Assembly (NCBI GenBank): GCA_024243835.1
Contig: JALPMN010000624.1
Location: 1 to 40,555 of the forward strand
Source of the DNA: Enteropsectra breve
Lineage: Eukaryota > Microsporidia
DNA: 40,555 nucleotides
Direction: 5' to 3'
Part shown: piece after piece, positions 8,821-17,813 of the stretch
How positions within the stretch are numbered: position 1 is the first letter of the stretch
How the letters are laid out: each line of letters opens with the position of its first letter
The notes under the pieces: model-generated
Told to the model about the DNA's origin: nothing
What the model saw: only the letters and a program-made list of their open reading frames with translations
Database searches by the model: none
Made by a program: the position numbers and the translations under genes

Positions 8821-8832
8821 GGGTAAAATTTT
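8821..8832 (-). promoter_or_regulatory. AAATTT plus CCC start signal of the 14-3-3 gene
   Basis: On the minus strand the sequence reads AAAATTTTACCC directly followed by ATG. This is the clearest composite example in the window of the start-proximal signals known from Microsporidia. Confidence 0.7.
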
Positions 8833-9258
8833 TCAAACTAAAAAAAAGTAAACAGGATTTTAAAGAAAAGAATATGCTCTGAAGCCGGTACTGGCTGTTA
8901 TTGAGCCCTTTCTATCATTTTTATCTTGTTATTGCCTAAAGGAGGTTTTTATTCTCATGCTGTAGATACGAATTCAAAAAATATAAAAGTATATGAATAT
9001 GATTCGTCTAGTCATTGTATACGAATATTTAATTAAAACTATTTGAAGCATATATATACGATTCCATTTGTAGCGATAATACAAACTAAGCTTAAGAATG
9101 ATTCTGATGAGTGGAGGCTTAAACTAACACACCCCAGCAAAAACATGCTAAACAGCTTTAATTTTGTTATTTCTCTTCACTTTTGACGGCTAATCAGCAC
9201 ATTTTCCTAAATTTAAAAAATTTCACATTTTATTTTTGAATTTACTGATTTTATTTTG
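8833..9258. other. AT-rich intergenic region between divergent 14-3-3 and Bdp1 genes
   Basis: It holds the second AAAGGAGGTT motif (8938-8947) and otherwise only AT-rich sequence. Because the flanking genes diverge, promoters for both must lie here. No RNA gene is recognised. Confidence 0.5.
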
Positions 9259-9261
9259 CCC
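9259..9261 (+). promoter_or_regulatory. CCC start signal of the Bdp1-like gene
   Basis: CCC abuts the ATG at 9262. It supports that ATG over the upstream in-frame TTG at 9256. Confidence 0.6.
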
Positions 9262-9711
9262 ATGAGCGAGCGAAAATTAATGTACTTTCTGGATAATAGA
9301 AAATTCGCTACGCGAGGCCACAAATCAACGAAAACGGGCGAGACAGACGCCCTGCAAGTCATCGATGGGCAGATAGTGCTTAACGAAAATAATGGGCACG
9401 AGGAGGAGCAGGAAATCATCACCTCCAAGACGTACTCGACCAAAAAGACTTCGATGGTGGGAAAAAGATGGTCTGAACAAGAATCAGAGCTTTTTTATCA
9501 GCTGCTTGAATGCACCGGCTGTGAATTTTCAATGATTCAGATTGCATTTCCCCAGCGAACACGAGCAAATTTGCGAGAGAAGTACAAAAAGGAGCTAAAG
9601 CAGAACAAGAAAAAAATAGAAAGTGCGCTGAATAACTTCAAAAAGTTTGATCTGAGGCGCTTCAAAGAACTGACAAACAAAGACAAAATAGACGAAAGCG
9701 TTGCATTATAA
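9262..9711 (+). CDS. BDP1: TFIIIB subunit Bdp1 (B''), minimal SANT-domain form
   Basis: The protein has 149 residues from the CCC-marked ATG. A SANT/Myb-like domain occupies roughly residues 67-120. It shows the pattern specific to Bdp1: RWSEQESELFYQLL, then CEFSMIQIAFPQRTRANL, then YKKELKQN. The FSxIxxxFPxRTR core is the hallmark that separates Bdp1 from other SANT proteins. Bdp1 joins TBP and Brf1 in TFIIIB to recruit RNA polymerase III to tRNA and 5S genes. Yeast Bdp1 is about 590 residues, so this is close to the minimal functional core. The stop codon is only 28 bases from the convergent downstream gene. Confidence 0.8.
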   Translation: MSERKLMYFLDNRKFATRGHKSTKTGETDALQVIDGQIVLNENNGHEEEQEIITSKTYSTKKTSMVGKRWSEQESELFYQLLECTGCEFSMIQIAFPQRTRANLREKYKKELKQNKKKIESALNNFKKFDLRRFKELTNKDKIDESVAL

Positions 9712-9739
9712 AAAAATAAATATTTGCACACCATTTATT

Positions 9740-10789
9740 TTATCTGTATTGATCAAATATTTCATCAAAGCTAATTTGGGCAACGGAGTTTGTAAGTTCT
9801 ATCTTTTTGGCCAGGGCCTCTATTTCACACACAGATGCATCCCACTGCATGAGCTTGTAGAATTCAGTGTGCAAGAGAAATTCACTGCCATGGTCTTTTG
9901 CTTTTGAGATATTTTCATACAGGACTCTGAATTCCTCTTCCCTGTGCGTGTACAGAAAAAACCTCAGCCATGCGTACAGCAAGTTCAATTTAAAACTGTA
10001 TTCGAGAGTGAACAGCTCAATCACTTTTAAAAATACAATGTACAACTTATTTATCGCAGACGGCTTGGCCGAAAAGCACTCATCAAGCATAGCCTGGGCC
10101 AGCGAGTGATAATCCACTGTGCCGTCCACAGCCCGAATTATGGCAATCCGCTTCTCATTGGACAAAAAGAGCATGTATGAAGAAAGAATGGGATAAAACT
10201 CCTGGTCCGTAAGAAGCTTTAATATTGCCAATTTAAGGCCAATTTTTGAGTTTATTTCAAAGTCCTTCGTAATTGAATTTGAAAACTGGTGGATTTTAGC
10301 CACAGAGTGATACTTTCCAAATATGGTAAAATAGAAGGCCCTTTCATCAATATGAAGCTCCTCAAGCTGCTGATAAAAAGAATCCTCTATTTTGTCATTC
10401 ATGTAAAGAATCTTATAGTATTTGTCGGCATACTGCATTTCTTTGTCTTGGGCCTTATTTATCAGTAAATGAGCAAACTCAGGCAGTGCCCTGTAGAACA
10501 TTATCTTGGTTTGCAGATCATCAAACCCCACCTCCTTGTTTCCTAGTACCCTGTAAACCATTCTTTCTATTCCCTGTGTTTCATATTTAGACACATGCTT
10601 TATGGCATCTTTGAGCTCGGGTGAATTGTGGAATTTTGTTTTTAATAATTTTTTGAGCGTCTCTATCTTTATTACATCAAGAAATGAGTCAATGCCGGGA
10701 ATATTCTCCAGTATTGCTCCTGTTTCGATTCTTTTAAAGAGCTCTGCACGCGCTTTAAACTGCGGATAAATTTTTAGGATCATCTCCAT
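9740..10789 (-). CDS. Orphan alpha-helical protein, possible LTA4H C-domain-like end
   Basis: I do not recognise this 349-residue protein with confidence. It begins MEMILKIYPQFK, is soluble-looking and almost entirely helical, and has no zinc-peptidase HExxH motif. Its last about 90 residues, with FKLNLLYAWLRFFLYTHREE, HTEFYKLMQWD and a final helix, resemble the helical C-terminal domain of leukotriene-A4-hydrolase-type M1 aminopeptidases; a proteasome or PCI-like helical repeat is an alternative. The frame is open back to a GTG at 10873, but the first in-frame ATG at 10789 is preceded by CCCCA, so I choose it. Confidence 0.7.
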   Translation of the reverse strand: MEMILKIYPQFKARAELFKRIETGAILENIPGIDSFLDVIKIETLKKLLKTKFHNSPELKDAIKHVSKYETQGIERMVYRVLGNKEVGFDDLQTKIMFYRALPEFAHLLINKAQDKEMQYADKYYKILYMNDKIEDSFYQQLEELHIDERAFYFTIFGKYHSVAKIHQFSNSITKDFEINSKIGLKLAILKLLTDQEFYPILSSYMLFLSNEKRIAIIRAVDGTVDYHSLAQAMLDECFSAKPSAINKLYIVFLKVIELFTLEYSFKLNLLYAWLRFFLYTHREEEFRVLYENISKAKDHGSEFLLHTEFYKLMQWDASVCEIEALAKKIELTNSVAQISFDEIFDQYR

Positions 10790-10790
10790 T

Positions 10791-10794
10791 GGGG
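10791..10794 (-). promoter_or_regulatory. CCCC start signal of the orphan helical gene
   Basis: CCCC on the minus strand lies one base before the ATG at 10789 and argues against the upstream GTG start. Confidence 0.55.
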
Positions 10795-11169
10795 CTGTCT
10801 CTTTGGGAATATAGAAGCTTATGATTTTCAGAAGGAACTGGCTGTTTATAATCGACAAGAAATGGGAAAGCACTCAAAATACAAGACGGCAGAAAATAAA
10901 TATAAAATGATGCTACAAGGCTTTAAATAATTATATAGACTCAAGAAATCGAAATATAAAGAAAAACAGGAGCATTAAAATATTGTAGAATTAGCTTTAT
11001 AGGGCTTCATTTGTTCATAAAACTAATTATTCTAGATTTATTATGAATATTCTCTTCGTAAAGATGATTTTTTTAATCAATGCCAACTTCCTCCTTATTG
11101 AGGCATGCATGTCATGTGTATCTCCTCGTAAATTTAAAATTTTAATGTGAAAATAGCTTTTGATTTGCA
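10795..11169. other. AT-rich intergenic region between divergent genes
   Basis: No gene or structured element is apparent. An AAATTTAAAATTTT stretch lies near 11131-11144, 26 bases before the ATG of the membrane-protein gene, and may be its AAATTT-type signal. Confidence 0.45.
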
Positions 11170-11904
11170 ATGTTTGCAAAAATTTTTAGTTATCCTGGAA
11201 TGTTTAATACAAGAAAAAGAGATGTTGTGCTTGAACTGGCCAAACTTGGTATGTTTGGGCTGGGAATATATGCTCTCACCCCGTATTCTGTCAATCCAAA
11301 CCAGAGAAAGACCATCACCGCATACGACTCGTATCACTACGTGTACTGGACCTTTATAACGCTTTACTTAACAATAGCGGCATATTCCATATGCCTCATT
11401 GCTAGAAAATATAAAAGAATTTCCAGAGTTGCAACACACCTCTTAACAATGTCTGCGGTTTTGAATGGAATCACCACTGCAACTTTCTGGACACTCTACT
11501 TTATCGACAAAGAATTTATTGTGGGCAAGGCCGCAAGAGGTGCTGGGAATGAGACGTATCTCATCACAGAATTGTCATTGCATCTTTTCCCTGTGTTATT
11601 AACATGGCTTGAGCAAATCGCGCATCGGATTGTGTACAATAAGAATTACATATACGCACTTGTTGGCATAACTCTTGCCTATGCCAGCTTGGTGCATTCA
11701 TTCAAATCATTTGTGGTCGAAGGCAAGGTATATGTTTATCCATTTCTTAATATTGCATCAAATTTTCACATTCTTTGCTTCTGGTGCGGCGTGTTTCTTC
11801 TTGGCGTGCTGTTCTACTCGATTCTTCTTAGACTGAACAAAAATATACATCAAGTAAGACAGCCAAGTGTATACAACATTGAAGCAAATAAAAATTTAGG
11901 CTAA
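11170..11904 (+). CDS. FAR-17a/AIG1/ADTRP-family membrane protein
   Basis: The 244-residue protein has about six hydrophobic segments and almost no soluble parts, which fits AIG1/ADTRP-family proteins. The family pattern of a Thr-containing segment (WTFITLYLT, about residues 60-68) followed by a conserved His in a central helix (SLHLFPVLL, His138) is visible. In animals these two residues form the active site of a threonine hydrolase acting on fatty-acid esters of hydroxy fatty acids; fungal members are uncharacterised. It would sit in the ER or plasma membrane. No CCC lies next to the ATG, unlike most neighbours. The family call rests on topology and the Thr/His placement, so other multi-pass families remain possible. 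Confidence 0.6.
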   Translation: MFAKIFSYPGMFNTRKRDVVLELAKLGMFGLGIYALTPYSVNPNQRKTITAYDSYHYVYWTFITLYLTIAAYSICLIARKYKRISRVATHLLTMSAVLNGITTATFWTLYFIDKEFIVGKAARGAGNETYLITELSLHLFPVLLTWLEQIAHRIVYNKNYIYALVGITLAYASLVHSFKSFVVEGKVYVYPFLNIASNFHILCFWCGVFLLGVLFYSILLRLNKNIHQVRQPSVYNIEANKNLG

Positions 11905-12299
11905 AAAGCTTGTATAGCATGTACTCAGCTATTTTATATAGTTCAGATATAAGATGGTGTGAACAAAACTCCCTTTTATTAATTTAAAGTAAAATTTGCT
12001 ATGTTAAGGTCCTTTCAAAAAGAACTATTTTAAATTTTATGTTATTAGAGCTCAATTACGATATTTTTAAATCCTGTAAGTGGCCAGTAAGTGCTTGTAA
12101 GTCGTATATTTAGAAAATAGCATTTTTTAAATTAAATTTTGAAATCGTAATACACAGTCCATGAAGTAAAGAACTATGACTTGTTAATTATTTTCTTATA
12201 TACACTTGAATGGTTCTTTTAACTAAATACAGGTGCTTTATATTAATAACACTGTCTTTATTTTAATGAAAGGATAAATATCAATGTATTATATGAAAG
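11905..12299. other. AT-rich intergenic region between convergent genes
   Basis: No gene is seen. Three GTAAGT hexamers lie within 30 bases at about 12076-12105, with no coding sequence to which they could act as splice donors. Confidence 0.5.
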
Positions 12300-13367
12300 C
12301 TACAAGAGTTTTGCGATGCCAGGCATGTCTCCACCGGAAAGAAATTGCATCATCGCTCCGCCTCCTGTGGAAATATGCTCATAGTTTATATTATTTACAG
12401 AAGCCATTATTACGGCAGCAGTTTCTCCTCCACCAGCATATATTTGAGCGTTTGCATCATTTAAGTATCTGGCAAGAGCTGCTGTTTTGTCGGCGCGTGC
12501 ATCTTCAATATACCCCATAGGACCATTCCAAAAAATACTTTTAAAACTGTCTACTTCATTTTGTAGCATCTCCCAGCTCTGCTCACCAATATCCAGGCAT
12601 GTTTCGTTAATATCCAGATCTTCAAGTCTTTTATTCAAATAACTGCCATCTTTGGTCTTCACTAAGTAATCAACGGGAAGAACAATATTCTTCGCATTCT
12701 GCACGAATGTTTTTACAGATTCCGGGACTGTGAAATCAGGAATTCGTATATTATAGCCCATGGCTTGATGAACGACAGGCGCAAGAAACCCGCCAATGAA
12801 TATTCTGCTTTTAAAGCTCTCGATAAACTTGATTTTTGTTTCTAGCTTTGCTCCGCCCAAAATAATAAAATCCACCTTTTTAGCCACACTGAGTTTTTCT
12901 AACTCTTTTCTCATTAGAAGGCCGGCGATGGCAGGATGAATACTCTTTCTGTGTGCAGCACCAAATGCATCGTTAACAACAACATCGAAGGTCTTGTAAA
13001 AGGCAACAAGCTCTTCTTCGCCGTAATACCTGCCGTTATCTGTGAGCAAAACCTGTGAAGCACTACAGTTTTCTTGGCAAACCTTAATATTAAAAACTCT
13101 AATTTCACAATATGCTATAGCCTTGTGGAATTTCTGTAGAACAGGAATGATATCTCTGGTTGAATATTGATCTCTGCTCTTTGGCCTGCCAAGATGCGAG
13201 CTTATAACAAGCAGTGACGGCTTCTTTTCCAAAATGTATTTAATGGTGTCATACGTCTGCTCTATTTTAAATTCTGATGTTACCTTGCCATCGACTATCG
13301 GTACATTATAGTCAACAATGAGCAGAACAGTTTTGTCTACGAGATTTGTGTTTTCAAGTATTTTCAT
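12300..13367 (-). CDS. PGK1: Phosphoglycerate kinase
   Basis: The 355-residue enzyme transfers a phosphate from 1,3-bisphosphoglycerate to ADP in glycolysis, an ATP-yielding step in the cytosol. The recognisable PGK motifs appear in order: VDYNVP near the start, SHLGRP, NDAFGAAHRKSIHPA, GGAKLETKI, FWNGPMGYIEDARADKT, and STGGGAMMQFLSG near the C terminus. Typical PGKs have about 400-415 residues, so several surface segments are trimmed, but substrate and nucleotide sites appear kept. The ATG at 13367 has CCC nine bases upstream and starts the protein at the usual position; upstream in-frame codons reach an ATG at 13460 that would add an unconserved extension. Confidence 0.95.
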   Translation of the reverse strand: MKILENTNLVDKTVLLIVDYNVPIVDGKVTSEFKIEQTYDTIKYILEKKPSLLVISSHLGRPKSRDQYSTRDIIPVLQKFHKAIAYCEIRVFNIKVCQENCSASQVLLTDNGRYYGEEELVAFYKTFDVVVNDAFGAAHRKSIHPAIAGLLMRKELEKLSVAKKVDFIILGGAKLETKIKFIESFKSRIFIGGFLAPVVHQAMGYNIRIPDFTVPESVKTFVQNAKNIVLPVDYLVKTKDGSYLNKRLEDLDINETCLDIGEQSWEMLQNEVDSFKSIFWNGPMGYIEDARADKTAALARYLNDANAQIYAGGGETAAVIMASVNNINYEHISTGGGAMMQFLSGGDMPGIAKLL

Positions 13368-13723
13368 AGTGGCAAGGGAGATTTTTTCTAATTTAAACCT
13401 GTGATTGTATTTTAAAAACGATAGTATGCTTTTTGTTTGTAATTGAAAACAATTATACATTACTGTTTTTCATATCATAATTCTTATGACTAAGTATTTT
13501 TAAACCTATTTTGTATTTGTAAACTATAATAAAGACCTCGAAGTGATATAAAATTGAGGCAATGAAAGCAGCTTCAAAAATAGTATTAAAACAATTTTAT
13601 TTTATCATGGATTATAAACTGGTTGCTAATAAATCAGATCCATCAACAATTTTTATTTAAGTCTTCGAGTCATTTGTATTGATGTTAATTCACAAAGAAA
13701 TTTGCTTCATTACTTTAAGACGA
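13368..13723. other. AT-rich intergenic region
   Basis: Apart from the PGK start signal at its left end, nothing is recognised. The PGK frame stays open to an ATG at 13460, but that extension looks noncoding. Confidence 0.5.
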
Positions 13724-14815
13724 CTAAATTTTAAATTCCGTAAATATTTTATCTGCAGTAATGGCCTCATTTATCTCCTCCTCCAGATACTCACTCGAAA
13801 CCTTGGTGCCTGATAAATTAAAGATGCCATATTTGCAGAGTGCATCAACTATGTTTCTAAAGCTAATAAAATCAATATGAGTTTCATTTTTGATTCTGCA
13901 GTAGCTCTTATAGCTGTTGAACCATTCTAAAAGATCCAGCTTTCTGTCCTTATTTAAAAAAAGAATAAGTTTCTGGTTGCGGTTGAAAGCAGCGACAAAC
14001 CGGTGAAGAAGAGGGGCCTGCATGTCTTTTATAATGGAATTTACATCTCGTAGGTCAGCGGTACCTGCGCGCGCCACCATCTCAGAGGCAACCCGGACAT
14101 CACCGACAGATGCAGCCACTTTTTTGGTTATCAGCTCCAGAGACTTGCTGTTGTATGCCGATGCACTTTTCTTCTTCGTCTGGCTTTCTGCCAATTGCGC
14201 TTCTATTATGCTCTGCAGCTGATTCGCGTTGTAAGGCCTGAATTCCATTCTGAAGTCGCCTATTCTGCTTTCCACTTTTGAGGAAACAGCACCGAGTGTG
14301 TTAGATATTACGATTATCATTATTTTGGCATTCTCAATATACGGTATTTCAAATAAGTTGTAAAAAATGGAATTTCTCTTTTCAAGCAAAAAGTCTACCT
14401 CATCGATGAGAAGCACATGCTTTTTATCACAGGAAAACATGTGTGCCCGGAAGCCCTGTAAGTTTTTATCTTTTACGCCGGTTTGATTTTTATCATCAGA
14501 TATGCACTGCAGCTTCTTGCAGATCTCTGTGAAGATGCCCTTTTTAGATTTGAGTGTGCTGCAGTTTATGTGCGTATAGGCAGTACCGATGTTTTTCAGC
14601 ACTTTCAGCACAGTGTGTGTCTTTCCTGAGCCTGGAACTCCGGTGATGTAAAGAACTGTGCTATGTCCGTGCATTAGGAACAACTCTATTTTGCTCCGAA
14701 TCTGGTCATACTCTGCCTCTCTACCCACCACTTTATCAGCCATGTCTTTTTTATTATTATCATTATCTTGAGCCAAAGAACTCTTTTTATCATTCGTCTT
14801 TCTAAGTCTCGCCAT
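13724..14815 (-). CDS. ORC1: Origin recognition complex subunit 1 / Cdc6-type AAA+ ATPase
   Basis: From the CCC-marked ATG the protein has 363 residues. An intact AAA+ module is visible: Walker A GVPGSGKT at 59-66, Walker B LLIDEVD with Asp138 and Glu139, a sensor-1 region VISNTLG, and an ORC1-like VESRIGDFRMEFRPYNANQL segment. A winged-helix-like C terminus follows. ORC1 is the main ATPase of the complex that marks origins and loads MCM with Cdc6. There is no N-terminal BAH domain, so the protein is reduced to the ATPase core. Distinguishing ORC1 from Cdc6 on motifs alone is not certain. A degenerate ORC4 lies 7 kb away. Confidence 0.82.
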   Translation of the reverse strand: MARLRKTNDKKSSLAQDNDNNKKDMADKVVGREAEYDQIRSKIELFLMHGHSTVLYITGVPGSGKTHTVLKVLKNIGTAYTHINCSTLKSKKGIFTEICKKLQCISDDKNQTGVKDKNLQGFRAHMFSCDKKHVLLIDEVDFLLEKRNSIFYNLFEIPYIENAKIMIIVISNTLGAVSSKVESRIGDFRMEFRPYNANQLQSIIEAQLAESQTKKKSASAYNSKSLELITKKVAASVGDVRVASEMVARAGTADLRDVNSIIKDMQAPLLHRFVAAFNRNQKLILFLNKDRKLDLLEWFNSYKSYCRIKNETHIDFISFRNIVDALCKYGIFNLSGTKVSSEYLEEEINEAITADKIFTEFKI

Positions 14816-14819
14816 TCCA

Positions 14820-14822
14820 GGG
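14820..14822 (-). promoter_or_regulatory. CCC start signal of the ORC1 gene
   Basis: CCC on the minus strand lies four bases before the ATG at 14815. It favours this start over in-frame ATGs at 14866 and 14905, which sit in an AT-rich duplicated stretch. Confidence 0.5.
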
Positions 14823-14872
14823 CAGCTCAGTCCTTGCTTTATTTTAAAATATGTTGAAATTATCATAAAGGA

Positions 14873-14913
14873 TTTAAATGCATTATAAAATGAATTTAAA
14901 TGCATTATAAAAT
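14873..14913. repeat. Short direct repeat upstream of ORC1
   Basis: The string TTTAAATGCATTATAAAATG occurs twice in tandem, starting at 14873 and again at 14894, about 21 bases apart. It lies in the ORC1 upstream region; each copy contains TTTAAATGCA and ATTATAAAATG. Function unknown. Confidence 0.6.
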
Positions 14914-15020
14914 GGATTCGCTGTGGAGAAGAATTTCCTTTTATAAATAAAATGCTGAAATTAAAATAATTTTCAAAGAATATCCAAATTTATTAGTTAA
15001 ATATTTGCTGGCAATTTTTA

Positions 15021-17453
15021 TCAAAGATATCCGTTACTGTAATACTGAAATCTATCGTATATGCCGGTCATCATGCTTTTCACAGACCGTTCTATCAGCA
15101 TTTTGCAGTGCTCTTCTATTTCATCCGGATTGCTTTCTTTTCTTAATCGGCCTTCAAACGCCACAGCTGTTCCCAGATCGCAGTACCCACTGCCCTCCAG
15201 TATCTCTATTAGCAGCTTAATACCGGCCCCATTTTTTCTTATTGCATGGAAGCCTTCAATGAAGAGCCTCTTAAAATCCTCCATTTCAATCAGATCAAGA
15301 TATTCAGTGGCCATTTTGAATGGAGCATTTTCTATGCCATAAAAACCGGGATATTTTCCCAGCACAAATCCAAAATCAACATGCACCAGATGACCCTCTG
15401 AGTCAACCAGAATATTTCCATTGTGTCTGTCTTTTATCTGCAGGAAGTAGGACGCCAAGGAATAGCCAACCAGCGAATTCAAAAAGTTTTCTTTGGCCTT
15501 TTCAAACGATACAGCTCCTTCCTTTTTACCACTGAATTTTTCGCGGAAAAAATCAAAAATAGTCTTATATTTTCCTTTGATTTTGTGTATTGAGAAGGCC
15601 CTTTCCACCGCTTCAACCAGCCCTGTTGTCTCAGAAAGAATAAAAATCTTATAATTTCTTATATAGAGTTTTAGGTTTTCTTTTGCAAAAATATTCTTGA
15701 GCTCAGACAGTATCTGATAGGCCAAATATTCCTGTTTCAATATGGCGCCACTTTTAATAATAAAAGAGGTCACTCCCCAGCCCTTTAGATGCGAATACTC
15801 AGACTCATAATTTTTAACGCTTAAACAACTCTTTTTATCATCGCGCCGCTTTTTATTATTTGCAAAAAGCACTTTCTCCAGAGCATTTAAAATATTCTCC
15901 CTGATCCCATTAATATCACCAACATCGCCAATTTCATTTATCGACTGCAAATGGCTCTGCAGGTATTTTGTCTTATTGAGTTTATAGAGCTTGTCACGCT
16001 CGTCCACCTCGCCTCTTCGAATCTCCTCTAGCATTCTTAAATTCCTTGCATTGCTGTCTATCGTCTCAATATATGCCATGTATGGCACATTTTCTGCAGA
16101 GTCCAGAGTCTCACACTCGGCCACCCGTATTTTTATGAATATTTTGCTGGGATCGATGAAATTAATACTCTTCAGGCTGTACCTTAAGCTGAGAATCTCG
16201 AGCTCGGCCTGCAGTGCCCGGGATCGTAGGGGCTGCGGCATTTTACGCAGCCTGTTTGAAATGCCAACCAGATTGTCATAAAAAAGCAATGTCTGTTTGA
16301 ACATATTGTTTGTTGTGGGCGATGAAGTCGTGTTGGAGTATGTTTTAGGCTTTAAATAAACGTTATATTTTCTATCTAATACACTGTACATTGGTCTTGA
16401 GATAATCGAAGCTGCTGCTCTGGCAAAATTGAGGATAAGACCCTCAAAAACAGGTGCAGGCTTTTTCGTGCAGCATGCCATGGATCTCGTGTAATGGTTT
16501 TTTCGTGCCTTCCCAAATTTATTTATTTTAATGTCTTTATTCTTGCAGATCTGGCTGAATTCGAATATTTTGCAGCACAGATAGAAGCACACAGTTGCAC
16601 GCTTTTCAGACTGCGATGAAACTGTTTTAAGCGCATAGTAAAGCGTGAGTCTGAAGGACTGCGAGTATTTTGCCTTGTAAAGTAGCAGGTTATATATCGC
16701 GAAAGACATTGGCTCTGTTCTAAAGAGAATCTGCACGATCTGAGGAATGACAGCGGTTATATTCAGTCTTTTGAGATGTTTGCATATTTCGTCTTGTATT
16801 CCAGGCAGGTTGTGCTTGAATAAGATGGCGATTAGAATTTGCACATTGTTTTTATTTTGATTAATAAAATCCTGTAGTTTTGACATATCGTTCGTGGATG
16901 CAAGTTTTTCAACAGAGTCTTGCACAACATAGAGAGGCCTTTCTATCTCAGAATCATTTGCATCTTGAATGCTGCATGTAGCTGTATTTCTTTCGTCTAC
17001 CGACTCATTTATGGTGGTTTCTTCACACTCATCTTCTTTCATTGTGCCTTTTTCGTTTGCTTCGTTGTTTAAGTTCACAGCATCGGTGTTATTACCCTGG
17101 AGATTTGTATCGTTTAACTGAGTGATCTTTAAACCATTCATTGAGTGTTGTCCTTCTCCGTCGAGCGGAGTTTCGGCATTACAAGAACCATTGCCTTCTG
17201 AAGGTGTCGCCATATTTTTCTCTACCTCATATAATTCTTTATTGCATTCAGAGGCTGTCTCTGCCCCTGCCCCATAACTCTCAGCAAGCACAGGTTTTAT
17301 CTCCTCATTTGTATTTATTTTGCAATCACTTCTATCAGTTTCTAGACCCACCACTTCATCTGCTACACTAGCAAAACTTTCTTCTTTTAATGATATGTTT
17401 GTAATACTTTTCAGCTCAGAAATATCATTCTGAGAATTTTCAGTCCCAGACAT
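15021..17453 (-). CDS. PIK1: Phosphatidylinositol 4-kinase, Pik1/PI4K-beta type
   Basis: This 810-residue protein makes phosphatidylinositol 4-phosphate at the Golgi and nucleus. The first about 170 residues are acidic and low complexity. A lipid-kinase-unique helical region follows, with SLKSINFIDPSKIFIKIRVAE and ENVPYMAYIE as in Pik1/PI4KB just before the catalytic domain. The kinase core is clear: GWGVTSFIIKSGAILKQE as nucleotide loop, KDRHNGNILV with catalytic Asp675 and Asn678, and HVDFGF with Asp693. APFKMATEYLDLI is the characteristic activation loop of the Pik1 class. CCCCA stands directly before the ATG. Yeast Pik1 is about 1066 residues. Only the N-terminal extension lacks detectable domains. 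Confidence 0.93.
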   Translation of the reverse strand: MSGTENSQNDISELKSITNISLKEESFASVADEVVGLETDRSDCKINTNEEIKPVLAESYGAGAETASECNKELYEVEKNMATPSEGNGSCNAETPLDGEGQHSMNGLKITQLNDTNLQGNNTDAVNLNNEANEKGTMKEDECEETTINESVDERNTATCSIQDANDSEIERPLYVVQDSVEKLASTNDMSKLQDFINQNKNNVQILIAILFKHNLPGIQDEICKHLKRLNITAVIPQIVQILFRTEPMSFAIYNLLLYKAKYSQSFRLTLYYALKTVSSQSEKRATVCFYLCCKIFEFSQICKNKDIKINKFGKARKNHYTRSMACCTKKPAPVFEGLILNFARAAASIISRPMYSVLDRKYNVYLKPKTYSNTTSSPTTNNMFKQTLLFYDNLVGISNRLRKMPQPLRSRALQAELEILSLRYSLKSINFIDPSKIFIKIRVAECETLDSAENVPYMAYIETIDSNARNLRMLEEIRRGEVDERDKLYKLNKTKYLQSHLQSINEIGDVGDINGIRENILNALEKVLFANNKKRRDDKKSCLSVKNYESEYSHLKGWGVTSFIIKSGAILKQEYLAYQILSELKNIFAKENLKLYIRNYKIFILSETTGLVEAVERAFSIHKIKGKYKTIFDFFREKFSGKKEGAVSFEKAKENFLNSLVGYSLASYFLQIKDRHNGNILVDSEGHLVHVDFGFVLGKYPGFYGIENAPFKMATEYLDLIEMEDFKRLFIEGFHAIRKNGAGIKLLIEILEGSGYCDLGTAVAFEGRLRKESNPDEIEEHCKMLIERSVKSMMTGIYDRFQYYSNGYL

Positions 17454-17813
17454 TGGGGTAAATAATTGAAGAATTTTAATGGGCCTAGACTATGAACTGT
17501 AGAAAGTACACAACCCAGGCCTTAAAGACATGGGCTTCATCGTTAAGCAGTGTCATTGTATCTAAAAAAGCTCTTAGTAAAAACAAGGTCTAAATACACA
17601 GTATAAAGTATCAGACTGTTGTTATAGTTTTTACGAACGAGGATGTGCTTTTTGTAAGATAAACTATTGATATGTTATTTTTTTCATTCTCAAAATTTGC
17701 TTTGCTTTCTTTAAATGATCGTATAGTATGCTGGCAAAGAATTCGCCTATATTATTGAAACTGGCTTTTACTTTCGAAAATATTTTTAAAAAGTAAAATT
17801 TTTGTAATCTTAG
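17454..17813. other. AT-rich intergenic region between divergent PIK1 and NHP2
   Basis: No gene is seen. A short complementary pair GGCCT/AGGCC lies near 17482-17521. NHP2 is preceded by a T-rich tract ending CTTAG, which resembles a 3' splice site, but no upstream exon with a donor is identifiable. Confidence 0.45.

Noticed and set aside
12076..12105. Cluster of three GTAAGT hexamers as possible splice donors
   Set aside because: They lie between the 3' ends of two convergent genes with no exon or acceptor.
17800..17813. 3' splice-site-like CTTAG directly before the NHP2 ATG
   Set aside because: NHP2 is complete from its ATG and no upstream coding exon with a donor was found.
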